A stretch of DNA of 64,000 bases from VRUE01 sp963702575 (GCA_963702575.1 CAVPCU010000002.1:558001-622000); one strand, 5' to 3'; numbered from the stretch's first letter, positions 7,118 through 17,619 are shown. Numbers and translations are program-made. Notes: a model not told the origin generated them from the sequence alone.

Positions 7118-8940
7118 GTGGCAGAACCCGCCATCGGCTCCACCGTTGCCGGCTACCGCCTCGACGCGCTGATCGCCCGCGGCGGGATGGGGGTCGTCTA
7201 CCGGGCGACCCAGCTTGCGCTCGAGCGCCCGGTGGCGCTGAAGGTGATCGCGCGTCACCTCTCCGACGACGAGAGCTTCCGCCGGCGCTTCCTCAGCGAG
7301 TCTCAGCTCGCCGCCCGCCTCGACCATCCCGCCGTCGTCCCGGTCTACGACGCCCGTGAGGAGGACGGCGAGCTTGATGGTCGCGATGCGCCTGGTCGAG
7401 GGCGGCGACCTGAAGAAACGGCTGCGGCAGGACGACCCCCTGCCTGCCGCCGAGGCCGTCGAGCTGCTCGGCCAGGTCGCCGCGGCGCTCGACGCCGCCC
7501 ACGCCGCCGGCATCGTCCACCGCGACGTCAAGCCGCAGAACATCCTGCTCGAAGGCGATCGTGCCTACCTGACCGACTTCGGCCTCGCCAAGGCGCTCGG
7601 CGAGAGCGGTGCCGCTCAGCGGCGCCTCGGTCGTCGGCACGGCCCACTACATGTCGCCCGAGCAGTGGCGCGCAGATCGCGTCGGCCCGCCCGCCGACAT
7701 CTACTCGCTCGGCTGCGTCCTCTACGAGGCCGTGACCGGGATCGCCCCCTTCGCCCGCCGCGACGGCGAGGCCGAGCCGGTGATGCCCCGAGGCCTCGAC
7801 GCGGTGATCGAACGCGCCGTCGCCCCCGACCCGTCGGACCGCTTCGCCTCCGCCGGCGAGCTGATCGAGGCCGCGCGCGAATGCCAGAACGCGACTCCCG
7901 CCGCGACCGCCGTGCTCTCCGAGGGTTACGACTTGGAGACGCTCCAACTCGGTGCCGCGGAGTCGGACGCCGGCAAGCTCGGTGGCTGGCACCGGGGCCG
8001 GCGCTGGCACGGCGGCCTCTTCGCCGTCTGGTTCATCGTGCCGCTCGCCGCGATTGCCGTCGGCCTTTTCCTCTTTTTCTCCGCTGGGGGAGTCTCCGTC
8101 TCGGCCCCGATCGAAGTCGGCCGCCCGCCGCTTCGCCTCGCGGTCGGCCCGCGGACGGTCTGGGTGACGAGCGCGCCCGACGGCACCCTCTCTGGGATCG
8201 ACCCCAAGACCGCCGCCGTCACCGGTCGGCGCCTTCGGCTCGAAAGAGGCATCGCCGGGGTGACGATCGGCGGCGGCTCCGTCTGGGTCACCAGCCCGCG
8301 CCGGGGCGAGGTGCTCCGCGTCGACACCGACAGCGGCAAGGTCACGGCGAGGATCGACGTCGGCGGCCGCCCCGGCGCGATCGTCGCCGGCGGCGGCCGG
8401 ATCTGGGTGGCCGACGACGCGGGCGGCGGGGTGACCGCGATCGACGTGGCCGGCGGGCGGATCGTCAAGCGCGGCATCGCCCCGCACGTGGCGCCGCTGC
8501 GCCTCGCCGTCGGCGCCGGCGCGGTCTGGGTCAGCAGCGCGACCACCGGCGCGGTCCGCCGCATCGACCTGTCCACCGCAACCGCCGGCGCGCCGATCCC
8601 CGCCGGTCGCGGCCCCGCCGGGGTGACCGTCGGCGGGGGCCTCGTCTGGGTCGCCAACAGCCGCGCCGACCGCGTCACCAGGGTCGATCCCGCAACCCAC
8701 ACCCTGGTCGGGCTGCCGATCGCCGTGGGCGAACGCCCAGGCGGCATAGACGCGGGCACCGAAAGCGTCTGGGTGGCCAACTCAGGCGACGACACCGTCA
8801 GCCGAATCGGCATCGAAAGCGGAGATGTCGAAGGGGATCCGATCTCCGTCGGCCCCGATCCCGGCGCCGTCGCGGTGGGCTCCGAAGCGGTCTGGGTGGC
8901 GAACAACGGCAACGGAACGGTCACCCGGATCGAACCGTGA
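7118..8940 (+). CDS. Membrane Ser/Thr protein kinase with extracellular beta-propeller (two frameshifts)
   Basis: An N-terminal Hanks-type kinase: GGMGVVYRA glycine loop, VALKVIA Lys, HRDVKPQN catalytic loop, DFGLAKA, and SPEQW activation segment. The frame must shift near 7372 and near 7608 to read through all of these. A single membrane segment follows (IVPLAAIAVGLFLFFSAGG, about 8037-8093), and then about 290 residues of YVTN/NHL-type blades repeating VWVTS or VWVANS with VxRID. The propeller replaces the PASTA domains of PknB-like kinases and probably senses a ligand outside the cell. Because both frameshifts fall inside essential kinase motifs that are otherwise perfect, sequence error is more likely than decay. 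Confidence 0.82.
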
Positions 8941-8970
8941 TCGGCAATCAATAGGATCGCGCCACCGGGC

Positions 8971-11010
8971 ATGACGCAGGACATCGACCAGCTCTGCATC
9001 AACACGATCCGCACGCTCTCGATCGACGCGATCCAGAAGGCCAACTCGGGCCATCCGGGGACGCCGATGGCGATGGCGCCCGTCGCCTACACGCTCTGGC
9101 AGCGCTTCCTCCGCTTCGATCCCGCCGACCCGATCTGGCCCGGCCGCGACCGCTTCGTCCTCTCCGCCGGCCACGCCTCGATGCTGCTCTACTCGCTGCT
9201 CTTCCTCACCGAGGTGCAGGCGGTCGAAGCCGACTACGAGGTCGTCGGCCGCCCCTCGGTCTCGCTCGCCGACATCGAGAGCTTCCGCCAGCTCGACTCG
9301 CGCACCCCCGGCCATCCCGAGTACCGCTGGACCTCGGGGGTCGAGACCACGACCGGCCCGCTCGGCCAGGGGATCGCGACCAGCGTCGGGATGGCGATCG
9401 CCTCGAAGTGGCAGGCCGCCCGCTACGGCGCCGACCTCTTCGACTTCGACGTCTACGCGATCGCCGGCGACGGCTGCCTGATGGAGGGCGTCTCCAACGA
9501 AGCCGCCTCGATCGCCGGCCACCTGAAGCTCGACAACCTCTGCTGGATCTACGACAACAACCAGATCACGATCGACGGCAAGACCCGGCTCGCCTACGAG
9601 GACGACGCCGCCGCGCGCTTCATCGGCTACGGCTGGAACGTCACCCGGGTCGGCGACGCCAACGACACCGAGCTGCTCGCCCGCGCCTTCGAGGAGTTCA
9701 AGGGCGAGGAGGGGCGGCCGACGCTGATCGTCGTCGACAGCCACATCGGCTGGGGCTCGCCGCACAAGCAGGACACCGCCGCCGCGCACGGCGAGCCGCT
9801 GGGCGAGGAGGAGGTGCGCGAGACCAAGCGCGCCTACGGCTGGCCCGAGGACGCCCAGTTCCTCGTCCCCGACGGGGTCAAGGAGCACTTCGCCGCCGGC
9901 ATCGGCAAGCGCGGCGCCGAGCTGAGCCGGCAGTGGGAGGCGAGGCTCGCCGCGTACGCCGAGGCCAGCCCCGAGTTGGCCGCCGAGATCGAGGCGATGC
10001 AGAAGCGCGGCCTGCCCGACGGCTGGGACGCCGAGATCCCCAGCTTCGAGCCCGACGAGAAGGGGATCGCGACCCGCAAGGCCTCCCAGCAGGTCGAGAA
10101 CGCGATCGGCGCGCGGCTGCCGTGGCTGCTCGCCGGCTCAGCCGACCTCACCGACTCGACCTCGGTCCGCCTCACCTTCGACGGCGCCGCCGACTTCGAG
10201 CCCGGCGCCTACGACGGCCGCCAGCTGCACTACGGGATCCGCGAGCACGAGGCGGCGGCGATCTCCAACGGCCTTTCGCTCTCGAAGCTGCGCCCGCTCT
10301 GGTCGACCTACCTCACCTTCTCCGACTACGCCCGCCCGGCGATCCGCCTCTCGGCGCTGATGGAGCTGCCGGCGATCCACCTCTTCACCCACGACTCGAT
10401 CGGCCTCGGCGAGGACGGGCCGACCCATCAGCCGGTCGAGCAGCTCGCCTCGCTGCGGGCGATCCCCGGCCTCGACGTGATCCGCCCCGCCGACGCCAAC
10501 GAGGTCGCCGAGGCCTGGCGGGTCGCGCTCGACCGCACCCACCAGCCCGTGGCGCTGGTCCTGACCCGCCAGAACGTGCCGGTCTTCGACCGCTCGCGCT
10601 ACGCCTCGGCTGAGGGCCTGCGCCGCGGCGGCTACGTCCTCGCCGACGCCGAGGGCGGCGAGCCGGAGGTGATCCTGATCGGGACCGGCAGCGAGGTCGC
10701 GCTGGCGCTCGCCGCGCACGAGGAGCTGAGTGGCGAGGGGATCCGCTCGCGGGTGGTCAGCCTCCCCTGCTGGGAGCTGTTCGATCGCCAGGACGAGGCC
10801 TACCGCGACCAGGTGCTGCCGCCGAGCGTCACCGCGCGGGTCTCGGTCGAGGAGGCGTCGACGCTCGGCTGGGATCGCTACGTTGGGTTTGCGGGCGCCA
10901 AGGTCGGGATGCACACCTTCGGTACCTCGGCGCCGCTGAAGGACGTCCAAACCAAGTTCGGCTTCACCCCCGACCGGGTGGCCGAGGTCGCGAAGGAGCT
11001 GCTCGCATGA
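8971..11010 (+). CDS. tkt: Transketolase
   Basis: A 679-residue, full-length, thiamine-diphosphate enzyme that moves two-carbon units between pentose and triose/hexose phosphates. Motifs include ANSGHPGTPMAMAP near the N-terminus, GDGCLMEGVSNEAAS followed by DNNQITIDG (ThDP/Mg motif), YGIREHEAAAISNG with the catalytic Glu, and HDSIGLGEDGPTHQPVEQ. It is the first gene of the tkt-tal-pgi operon. The tal start overlaps its stop by 4 bases, which implies coupled translation. Confidence 0.97.
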   Translation: MTQDIDQLCINTIRTLSIDAIQKANSGHPGTPMAMAPVAYTLWQRFLRFDPADPIWPGRDRFVLSAGHASMLLYSLLFLTEVQAVEADYEVVGRPSVSLADIESFRQLDSRTPGHPEYRWTSGVETTTGPLGQGIATSVGMAIASKWQAARYGADLFDFDVYAIAGDGCLMEGVSNEAASIAGHLKLDNLCWIYDNNQITIDGKTRLAYEDDAAARFIGYGWNVTRVGDANDTELLARAFEEFKGEEGRPTLIVVDSHIGWGSPHKQDTAAAHGEPLGEEEVRETKRAYGWPEDAQFLVPDGVKEHFAAGIGKRGAELSRQWEARLAAYAEASPELAAEIEAMQKRGLPDGWDAEIPSFEPDEKGIATRKASQQVENAIGARLPWLLAGSADLTDSTSVRLTFDGAADFEPGAYDGRQLHYGIREHEAAAISNGLSLSKLRPLWSTYLTFSDYARPAIRLSALMELPAIHLFTHDSIGLGEDGPTHQPVEQLASLRAIPGLDVIRPADANEVAEAWRVALDRTHQPVALVLTRQNVPVFDRSRYASAEGLRRGGYVLADAEGGEPEVILIGTGSEVALALAAHEELSGEGIRSRVVSLPCWELFDRQDEAYRDQVLPPSVTARVSVEEASTLGWDRYVGFAGAKVGMHTFGTSAPLKDVQTKFGFTPDRVAEVAKELLA

Positions 11011-12086
11011 AGCCCACCGCAAAGCTGCACGACATTGGCCAGAGCCTCTGGCTCGACAACATCACCCGCACGATGCTGGCCGACGGCACCCTTGCCGGCT
11101 ACATCGAGGAGCTCTCGGTCACCGGCCTGACCTCCAACCCGACGATCTTCGACAAGGCGATCTCCGGCAGCGACGCCTACGACCGACACATCGCCGAGCT
11201 CAGCGCCGGCACCGAGTCCGTCGAGGCGATCTTCTTCGAGCTGGCGCTCGCCGACCTGCGCGACGCGACCAAGATGTTCGCGCCGGTGCACGAGCGCACC
11301 GCCGGGGTCGACGGCTTCTGCTCGCTCGAGGTCTCCCCGAAGCTCGCCGACGACACCGCGGCGACGATCGAGCAGGCCGCCAAGCTGCACGGCGAAGCCG
11401 GGTGCGAGAACCTCTTCATCAAGATCCCCGGCACCCCCGCCGGCCTGCCGGCGATCGAGGAGTCGATCTTCGCCGGCATCCCGATCAACATCACCCTGCT
11501 CTTCTCGCGCGAGCACTACCTCGCCGCGGCGGACGCCTACCTGCGCGGGATCGAACGGCGGATCGAGGCGGGGCTCGACCCCGCCGTCGCCTCCGTCGCC
11601 TCGGTCTTCATGAGTCGCTGGGACGTTGCGGTCAGCGGGGAAGTGTCGGACGAGCTGCACAACCGCCTCGGCCTCGCGGTCGGCTTCCGCGCCTACGCGG
11701 CCTACCGCGAGCTGCTCGACTCGCAGCGGATGCAGCGCCTGATGAACGAGGGCGCCCGGCCGCAGCGGCTGCTCTGGGCCAGCACCGGGACCAAGGACCC
11801 CGAAGCCTCCGACGTCCTCTACATCGAGGGCTTCGCCTCGCCCTTCACCGTCAACACGATGCCCGAGCCGACCCTGCACGCCTTCGCCGACCACGGCGAG
11901 GTCGGGGACCTGATGCCCGCGGACGGTGGCGAGGCCGAGGAGCTGCTGGCGCGGTTCGGCGAGGCCGGGATCGACGTCGAGGCGCTGGCGGAGCGGCTGC
12001 AGGAGGAGGGCAAGGAGGCGTTCGTCAAGTCCTGGAACGAAATGCTGGACTCGATCGAGTCCAAGCGCGGGGTGGTGACCGGGTGA
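11007..12086 (+). CDS. tal: Transaldolase
   Basis: 359 residues, matching the long actinobacterial transaldolase subclass. It transfers a dihydroxyacetone unit from sedoheptulose-7-phosphate to glyceraldehyde-3-phosphate. Visible signatures: GLTSNPTIFDKAI at the N-terminus, LFIKIPGTPAGLPA with the Schiff-base Lys, and WASTGTKDPEASD. It overlaps tkt upstream by 4 bases and pgi downstream by 4 bases (GTGA), so the three form one translationally coupled unit. Confidence 0.97.
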   Translation: MKPTAKLHDIGQSLWLDNITRTMLADGTLAGYIEELSVTGLTSNPTIFDKAISGSDAYDRHIAELSAGTESVEAIFFELALADLRDATKMFAPVHERTAGVDGFCSLEVSPKLADDTAATIEQAAKLHGEAGCENLFIKIPGTPAGLPAIEESIFAGIPINITLLFSREHYLAAADAYLRGIERRIEAGLDPAVASVASVFMSRWDVAVSGEVSDELHNRLGLAVGFRAYAAYRELLDSQRMQRLMNEGARPQRLLWASTGTKDPEASDVLYIEGFASPFTVNTMPEPTLHAFADHGEVGDLMPADGGEAEELLARFGEAGIDVEALAERLQEEGKEAFVKSWNEMLDSIESKRGVVTG

Positions 12087-13720
12087 GCGAGGGCTCGTTG
12101 CGCGACCAGCCCGCTTGGAAGGAGCTGGAGCGCCACTTCGGCGGGCTTCGCGAGACGCACCTGCGTGACCTCTTCGCCGCCGACCCGCACCGCGGCGAGC
12201 GCCTCGTCGCCGACGGCGCCGGCCTGCACCTCGACTTCTCGAAGAACCGGATTACGGACGAGACGGTGATCCTGCTCGGCGAGTTGGCTCGCGCCCGCGG
12301 CGTCGAGGAGCGCCGCGAAGCGATGTTCGCCGGCGAGCACATCAACGTCTCCGAGGACCGCGCCGTGCTGCACGTCGCCCTGCGGATGCCGCGCGAGCGC
12401 TCGCTCCTCGTCGACGGCGTCGACGTCGTCAAGGAGGTGCACGAGACGCTCGACCGGATGGCCGCCTTCTGCGAGCGGGTCCGCTCGGGCGAGTGGACCG
12501 GCCACACGGGGAAGCCGATCCGCAACGTCGTCAACGTCGGCATCGGCGGCTCCGATCTCGGTCCGACGATGGCTTACGAGGCGTTGCGCCATTTCAGCCG
12601 CCGCGAGATGACCTTCCGCTTTGTCTCGAACGTCGACGGCACCGACTTCGCCGAGTCCACCCGCGACCTCGACCCGGAGGAGACGCTCTTCGTCATCTCC
12701 TCCAAGACCTTCACCACGCTGGAGACGATGACCAACGCCCGCACCGCCCGCGAGTGGTCGCTGGCCGGCCTCGGCGGCGACGAGGCGGCGGTCGCCAAGC
12801 ACTTCGTCGCGGTCTCGACCAACGCCGAGGAGGTCTCGAAGTTCGGCATCGACACCGAGAACGTGTTCGGCTTTTGGAATTGGGTGGGGGGTCGCTACTC
12901 GATGGACTCAGGCGTAGGCCTCTCGACCATGCTGGCGATCGGGCCGGCCCGCTTCGAGGAGATGCTGGCCGGCTTCCACGCGATGGACGAGCACTTCCGC
13001 GAGGCGCCGCCGGCCGAGAACCTGCCGATGCTGATGGGCCTGCTGAGCGTCTGGTACGGCGACTTCTTCGGCGCCCAGACCTGCGGCGTCTTTCCCTATG
13101 ACCAGTACCTGCACCGCTTCCCCGCCTACCTGCAGCAGCTGACGATGGAGTCCAACGGCAAGCACGTCACCCTCGACGGCGCCCATGTCGACTACGACAC
13201 CGGGGCGATCTTCTGGGGCGAGCCGGGGACCAACGGCCAGCACTCCTTCTACCAGCTGATCCACCAGGGGACGCGGCTGATCCCCTGCGACTTCATCGGC
13301 TTCATGCGCTCCAACAACCCGCTCGGCGAGCACCACGACCTCTTGATGTCCAACGTCTTCGCCCAGGCCGAGGCGCTCGCCTTCGGCAAAACGCCCGAGC
13401 AGGTGCGTGAGGAGGGGACCCCGGAGGCGGTCGTGCCGCACCGGACGATGGAGGGCAACCGTCCCTCGAACACGATCCTGGCCGAGCGGCTCGACCCGCA
13501 CACGCTGGGCACGCTCGTCGCCCTCTACGAGCACAGCGTCTTCACCCAGGGGACCGTGTGGGGGATCGACTCCTTCGACCAATGGGGGGTCGAGCTGGGC
13601 AAGGCGCTGGCGAAGCGGATCGTGCCCGAGCTGCAGGCCGCCGAGGAGCCCAAGCTCCGCCACGACAGCTCGACCAACGCGCTGATCCGCCGCTACCGCG
13701 AGGCGAGGGAAGCGGGGTAG
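12083..13720 (+). CDS. pgi: Glucose-6-phosphate isomerase
   Basis: 545 residues. It isomerises glucose-6-phosphate and fructose-6-phosphate. Signatures include NVGIGGSDLGP, VISSKTFTTLETMTNA, GGRYSMDSGVGLS, MESNGKHV, and the C-terminal FDQWGVELGK with the catalytic Lys/His region just before it. The GTG start at 12083 overlaps the transaldolase stop. Placing pgi after tkt-tal links glycolysis to the pentose phosphate pathway in one operon. Confidence 0.97.
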   Translation: MSEGSLRDQPAWKELERHFGGLRETHLRDLFAADPHRGERLVADGAGLHLDFSKNRITDETVILLGELARARGVEERREAMFAGEHINVSEDRAVLHVALRMPRERSLLVDGVDVVKEVHETLDRMAAFCERVRSGEWTGHTGKPIRNVVNVGIGGSDLGPTMAYEALRHFSRREMTFRFVSNVDGTDFAESTRDLDPEETLFVISSKTFTTLETMTNARTAREWSLAGLGGDEAAVAKHFVAVSTNAEEVSKFGIDTENVFGFWNWVGGRYSMDSGVGLSTMLAIGPARFEEMLAGFHAMDEHFREAPPAENLPMLMGLLSVWYGDFFGAQTCGVFPYDQYLHRFPAYLQQLTMESNGKHVTLDGAHVDYDTGAIFWGEPGTNGQHSFYQLIHQGTRLIPCDFIGFMRSNNPLGEHHDLLMSNVFAQAEALAFGKTPEQVREEGTPEAVVPHRTMEGNRPSNTILAERLDPHTLGTLVALYEHSVFTQGTVWGIDSFDQWGVELGKALAKRIVPELQAAEEPKLRHDSSTNALIRRYREAREAG

Positions 13721-13723
13721 TCC

Positions 13724-15109
13724 GTGCCGCTCGACGCCCTCCCCCTGGCGGCGTCGAGCTCCAACCTGCTCGCCGCGCGCGAGACGATGGCGTTCACGCT
13801 CGCCTTCCACATCGTCCTCGCCTGCCTCGGCGTCGCCTTCCCGGCGATGATCCTCACCGCCAACTGGCTGGGGCTGAAGCGCGACGACGAGGACGCGATG
13901 CGGCTGGCGAAGCGCTGGTCGAAGGCGATGGCGGTGACCTTCGCCGTCGGCGCCGTCACCGGCACCGTGCTGAGCTTCGAGTTCGGCCTGCTCTGGCCCA
14001 ACTTCATGGCGCGCTTCGGCGACGCCTTCGGCATCGCCTTCGCGGTCGAGGGGCTTTTCTTCTTCACCGAGGCGATCTTCCTCGCGATCTACATCTACGG
14101 CTGGAAGCGGCTGAGCGGCTGGGCGCACTTCTGGTCGGGGGTGCCGATGGCGATCACCGGGATCGGCGGCGCCTTCTCGGTCGTCACCGCCAACTCGTGG
14201 ATGAACACGCCGCAGGGCTTCACTCTCGACCCCGCCGGGAAGGTGGTCGAAACCGACCCGCTCAAGGTGCTCTTCAACCCCGCCTGGGTCTACGAGGTGC
14301 CGCACATGATCCTCGCCGCCTATATGGTCGTCGGCTTCCTCGTCGCCTCGGTCTACGCGGTCGGGATGCTGCGCGGGCGGCGCGACCGCCTGCACCGGCT
14401 CGGCCTCCTGATCCCGCTGACGATCGCCTGCATCGCGACCCCGATCCAGCTCTTCGTCGGCGATACCGCGGCGCGCGAAGTCGCCGACCACCAGCCGGCC
14501 AAGTTCGCCGGGATGGAGTGCATCCAGCAGACCGGCACCGACCAGACCGAGTACCTGGGCGGCATCTGCACGAGCAGCGGGGTGAAGGGGGCGGTCGGCA
14601 TTCCCGGCCTCGACTCCTTCCTTGTCGGCTTCAACACCGACACCAAGGTCACCGGCCTGGAAAGCATCCCGCCCGATGATCGCCCGCCCGCCGACACCCT
14701 GCTCCACCTCGCCTTCGACGCGATGGTCGGGATCGGCAGCGCGCTGCTGCTGCTCGGCCTCTGGCTCGCCTTCGCCTGGTGGCGGCGGCGCGACATCCCG
14801 CGCACGCCCTGGTTCCTGCGCGCCGTCGCCGTCTCGGGGATCGGCGCGATCCTGGCGCTCTGGTTCGGCTGGATCGTCACCGAGGTCGGCCGTCAGCCGT
14901 GGATCGTCCAGGGCTACATGCGCACCTCCGAAGCGGTCACCCAAGCGAAGGGGATCTGGTTCGCCTTCGGCCTGGTGCTGCTGCTCTACGCCGGCCTCGG
15001 GACCGGTGCCGTCCTGGTCCTGCGGGCGATGTCGCGCCGCTGGCGTGCCGAGGGCGAAGACGACGATGTGGAGACGCCCTACGCGCCCCCGGCGGAGGCG
15101 GTCCGATGA
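13724..15109 (+). CDS. cydA: Cytochrome bd ubiquinol oxidase subunit I
   Basis: 461 residues with about nine membrane helices. It is the haem-bearing subunit of the bd-type terminal oxidase, which oxidises quinol and reduces O2 with high affinity. His29 in MAFTLAFHIVL matches the haem b595 ligand position, and VGRQPW is the conserved CydA motif. A moderate Q-loop (residues 245-310) is present. The GTG start is 3 bases after the pgi stop, so it may be read from the sugar-phosphate operon. cydB follows with a 4-base overlap. No cydCD is seen in the window. Confidence 0.95.
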   Translation: MPLDALPLAASSSNLLAARETMAFTLAFHIVLACLGVAFPAMILTANWLGLKRDDEDAMRLAKRWSKAMAVTFAVGAVTGTVLSFEFGLLWPNFMARFGDAFGIAFAVEGLFFFTEAIFLAIYIYGWKRLSGWAHFWSGVPMAITGIGGAFSVVTANSWMNTPQGFTLDPAGKVVETDPLKVLFNPAWVYEVPHMILAAYMVVGFLVASVYAVGMLRGRRDRLHRLGLLIPLTIACIATPIQLFVGDTAAREVADHQPAKFAGMECIQQTGTDQTEYLGGICTSSGVKGAVGIPGLDSFLVGFNTDTKVTGLESIPPDDRPPADTLLHLAFDAMVGIGSALLLLGLWLAFAWWRRRDIPRTPWFLRAVAVSGIGAILALWFGWIVTEVGRQPWIVQGYMRTSEAVTQAKGIWFAFGLVLLLYAGLGTGAVLVLRAMSRRWRAEGEDDDVETPYAPPAEAVR

Positions 15110-16107
15110 CCCGTGCCGACGTCGTCGCCGTGATCCTCTGGGTCGGCGCGACCCTCTACGCCGTGTTCGGCGGCGCCGACTTCGGCGGCGGGCTCTGGGA
15201 CCTGATCGCCGGCGGCGCCGAGACCGGCGAGCGGCCTCGGGCGCGGATCCAGCGCTCGCTGACCCCCGTCTGGGAGGCCAACCACGTCTGGCTGATCTTC
15301 ATCCTGGTAGTCCTCTGGACCGCCTTCTCGGAAGCCTTCGGCGCGATCATGTCGACCCTCTACGTGCCGCTGGCGCTGGCCGCGCTGGGGATCGTCCTGC
15401 GCGGCGCCGGCTTCGCCTTCCGCAAATCGGTGCGCCGGCTGGAGTACCGGCGGGCGATGGGCGCGGCTTTCGCCATCTCCTCGGTGCTGACGCCCTTCTT
15501 CATGGGCACGGTGGTCGGCGCGATCGCCGCCGGCAACGTCCCGCCGGGCGGCAACGGCGACGCCTTCTCGAGCTGGATCGCGCCGCTGCCACTCCTCACC
15601 GGCGCTCTCTTCGTCGCCACCGGCGCCTACCTCGCGGCGGTCTTCCTCGTCGCCGACTCGCACCGCGCCGGCGACGCCGAGATGGAGGGCTACTTCGCCA
15701 GCCGCGCCCTCGCCGCCGGCCTGGTCGCAGGGGTATTCGCCCTGGCCGGGATCGTCGCCCTCCACGCGCGAAGCCCGCTACGCCTACGACCGGCTGACTC
15801 GTCGAGGGCCTGCCGCTGGTGATCGTCTCCATCCTCTGCGGCGCCGGCGTGCTGGCGCTGCTGCTGCAGCGCGGCCGCCGCGGCCTGCGGCCGCTGGCGA
15901 TCGGCGCCGTCGTCGCCGTGATTTGGGGCTGGGGCGTCGCCCAGTTCCCCTACTTGCTGCCGACCTCGCTGAAGATCAGCCAGTCGGCGGCGCCCAGCGA
16001 GACGCTCGGCATCGGTGATCGCCGTCTTCATCGCCGCCGCGGTCCTCGTCCTGCCCGCCCTCGGCCTCCTCTACTGGCTGAGCCAGCGGGAACTGCTCGG
16101 TGAGTGA
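15106..16107 (+). CDS. cydB: Cytochrome bd ubiquinol oxidase subunit II (frameshifted)
   Basis: The N-terminal 220 residues read cleanly (LYAVFGGADFGGGLWDL, WEANHVWLIFILVVLW, multiple helices). The protein then leaves frame: removing one surplus C near 15771, one near 15811 and one G near 16014 restores AEARYAYDRL, LPLVIVSILCGAGV and VIAVFIAAAVLVLPALGLLYW through to the stop at 16105-16107. CydB forms the obligate dimer with CydA. Since cydA is intact and the three shifts restore a normal 333-residue subunit, I treat these as likely sequence errors. Confidence 0.88.
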
Positions 16108-16146
16108 CGGTTTAGCGCCCGGCTGCCTGCCTAGACTGCGAAAGTG

Positions 16147-16656
16147 ATGAGCGACGTGCTGCAGACCGACGAGAAACCCGCGATCCTCGACGAGGGATCC
16201 TGGGTCTACCTCATCTCGGCCGCGGCCGATCGACGTGCTAGCTCGCTTCACGAACGCGTGGTTGAGGTCTGTGAGACCGGGGGTTGGCAGGCCGTCAGCC
16301 GGCCGGCTCTGGCCGGTGCCGGGGAAACCGACCCCGGGCGTCTGTTCGAAAGCGTTAGTCACGCGGTGGAGCACGCGGCTTGCGTCGTCGCGCTGGCTGG
16401 GGAGGAGACCGAGACAGCTGATGCAGAGCTAGCTCTGGCCTACAGCCATCGTCGTCCGGTCGTCGGCCTGCGCTTGGGCAGCGCCGATGCTCCCGCTTCC
16501 GCTGTTCAAGGTATGCTCGCAACTTACGAGCGTGCCCGGGTAATCGCCTGCGAGAGTGCCGAGGAGTGCGCGGTCGAGTTGCGCTCCACCTTTTCTGATC
16601 CCGATTTCGCGGATACGATCCGCATGGCTGCCGGCGAACGCGCCGTCAGCGCCTGA
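16147..16656 (+). CDS. Nucleoside 2-deoxyribosyltransferase-like protein
   Basis: About 169 residues with a Rossmann-like NDT/TIR-related fold by pattern: VYLISAAADRR at the first strand, ETDPGRLFESVSHAVEHAACVVALAG in the middle, and TADAELALAYSHRRPVVGLRLG, where the Glu of AELALAYS matches the catalytic Glu of deoxyribosyltransferases. Related domains hydrolyse nucleosides or NAD-like ligands, and some serve as immune effectors. It is the first gene of a tight plus-strand cassette with two DUF488 genes and a probable dual-OB gene. ATG at 16147 is preferred over the GTG one codon upstream. Confidence 0.6.
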   Translation: MSDVLQTDEKPAILDEGSWVYLISAAADRRASSLHERVVEVCETGGWQAVSRPALAGAGETDPGRLFESVSHAVEHAACVVALAGEETETADAELALAYSHRRPVVGLRLGSADAPASAVQGMLATYERARVIACESAEECAVELRSTFSDPDFADTIRMAAGERAVSA

Positions 16657-16666
16657 GCTCTGGAAC

Positions 16667-17229
16667 GTGGCGCTGCTCACGATCGGTCATTCGAATCACT
16701 CGGCACGGCACTTCCAGGAGCTGCTGTCCGAGCACGGGGTAGAGGTTCTCGCCGACGTTCGATCATGGCCTCATTCGCGCTTCGTGCAGTGGGCGGACGG
16801 CTCCCGCATCGGCGACGTGGCGAGCGAGGTGGGCGTCAAGTACCTCTTCCTCGGCAAGGAGCTGGGCGGAAGGCCCGATTCGGATGAGTTCTATGACGAG
16901 GCCGGGCATGTCCTATATGGGAAGTTGGCACAGAGCAGCGAGTTTCAGAGAGGAGTAGAGAGGCTGCTGCGGGGTGCTACCAGCTACCGGGTGGCGATCA
17001 TGTGCAGCGAGGAGGACCCCGCCTCCTGCCACCGCCGCCTGCTCGTCGCCAAGGTGCTGCTGGAGGAGGGGCTGACGGTCAACCATATTCGGGGCGACGG
17101 TCGCTGCGAAGTGGAGTCGGAGCCGATACTCCTTCGGAGGGGTCGCTTTTCGATGACGAGGAGAGCCTATGGAGATCTTCACTATCGGTTTCACGCAGAC
17201 CACCGCCGAGGATTTCTTCGGCCGCCTGA
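16667..17229 (+). CDS. DUF488 protein 1 (frameshifted near its C-terminus)
   Basis: Begins at GTG 16667 and reads LLTIGHSNHSARHFQELL, then DVRSWPHSRF and MCSEEDPASCHRRLLVAK, the hallmark DUF488 CSE...CHRR motif. Near 17112 the family frame is lost: a one-base shift gives ADTPSEGSLFDDEESLW, typical of a DUF488 tail, before the next gene begins at 17169. DUF488 function is not established. The paired Cys and the Arg/His suggest a nucleotide- or nucleic-acid-related active site. The exact C-terminus is uncertain. Confidence 0.75.
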
Positions 17230-17610
17230 AGTCGCATCGAATCGAGCGGCTTCTCGATGTCCGGCTCTTCAACAGCTCGCAGCTTGCCGGCTTCGCAAAG
17301 CGCGACGACCTCGCCTACTTCTTGCGCGAGCTGGTGGGGGCGAGGTACGAGCACGCTCCCTTGCTGGCGCCCAGCCGCGAGATCCTCGACTCCTACAAGA
17401 AGAGCAAGGAGATGTCCTGGCCCGAGTACGAAGAGCCGCTTCCTGGGGCTGATGCGCGATCGCAGCGTCGAGGACGAGCTGAGCCTCCGGGAATTCGAGC
17501 AACGCACCGTGCTGCTCTGCAGCGAGGCCACGCCGGAGCACTGTCATCGCCGGCTCGTGGTCGAGTATCTCGCTCGGCATTGGCCCGACCTGGTCGCTGT
17601 GCATCTCTAG
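17169..17610 (+). CDS. DUF488 protein 2 (frameshifted)
   Basis: A second DUF488 protein, starting at ATG 17169 with EIFTIGFTQTTAEDFFGRLK and LLDVRLFNSSQLAGFAKRDD, the subfamily with the DVRL-N-S pattern. Around 17438 one base must be skipped to continue into RFLGLMRDRSVEDELSLREF and LLCSEATPEHCHRRLVVEYL, ending at 17610. The two DUF488 proteins belong to different subfamilies, so this is not a recent duplication. It runs 9 bases into the next gene of the cassette. Confidence 0.78.
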
Positions 17611-17619
17611 GAGGGTCGG

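Noticed and set aside
12908..14944. 678-codon minus-strand frame across pgi and cydA
   Set aside because: Antisense shadow of two well-supported genes. It is low-complexity with no domain signature.
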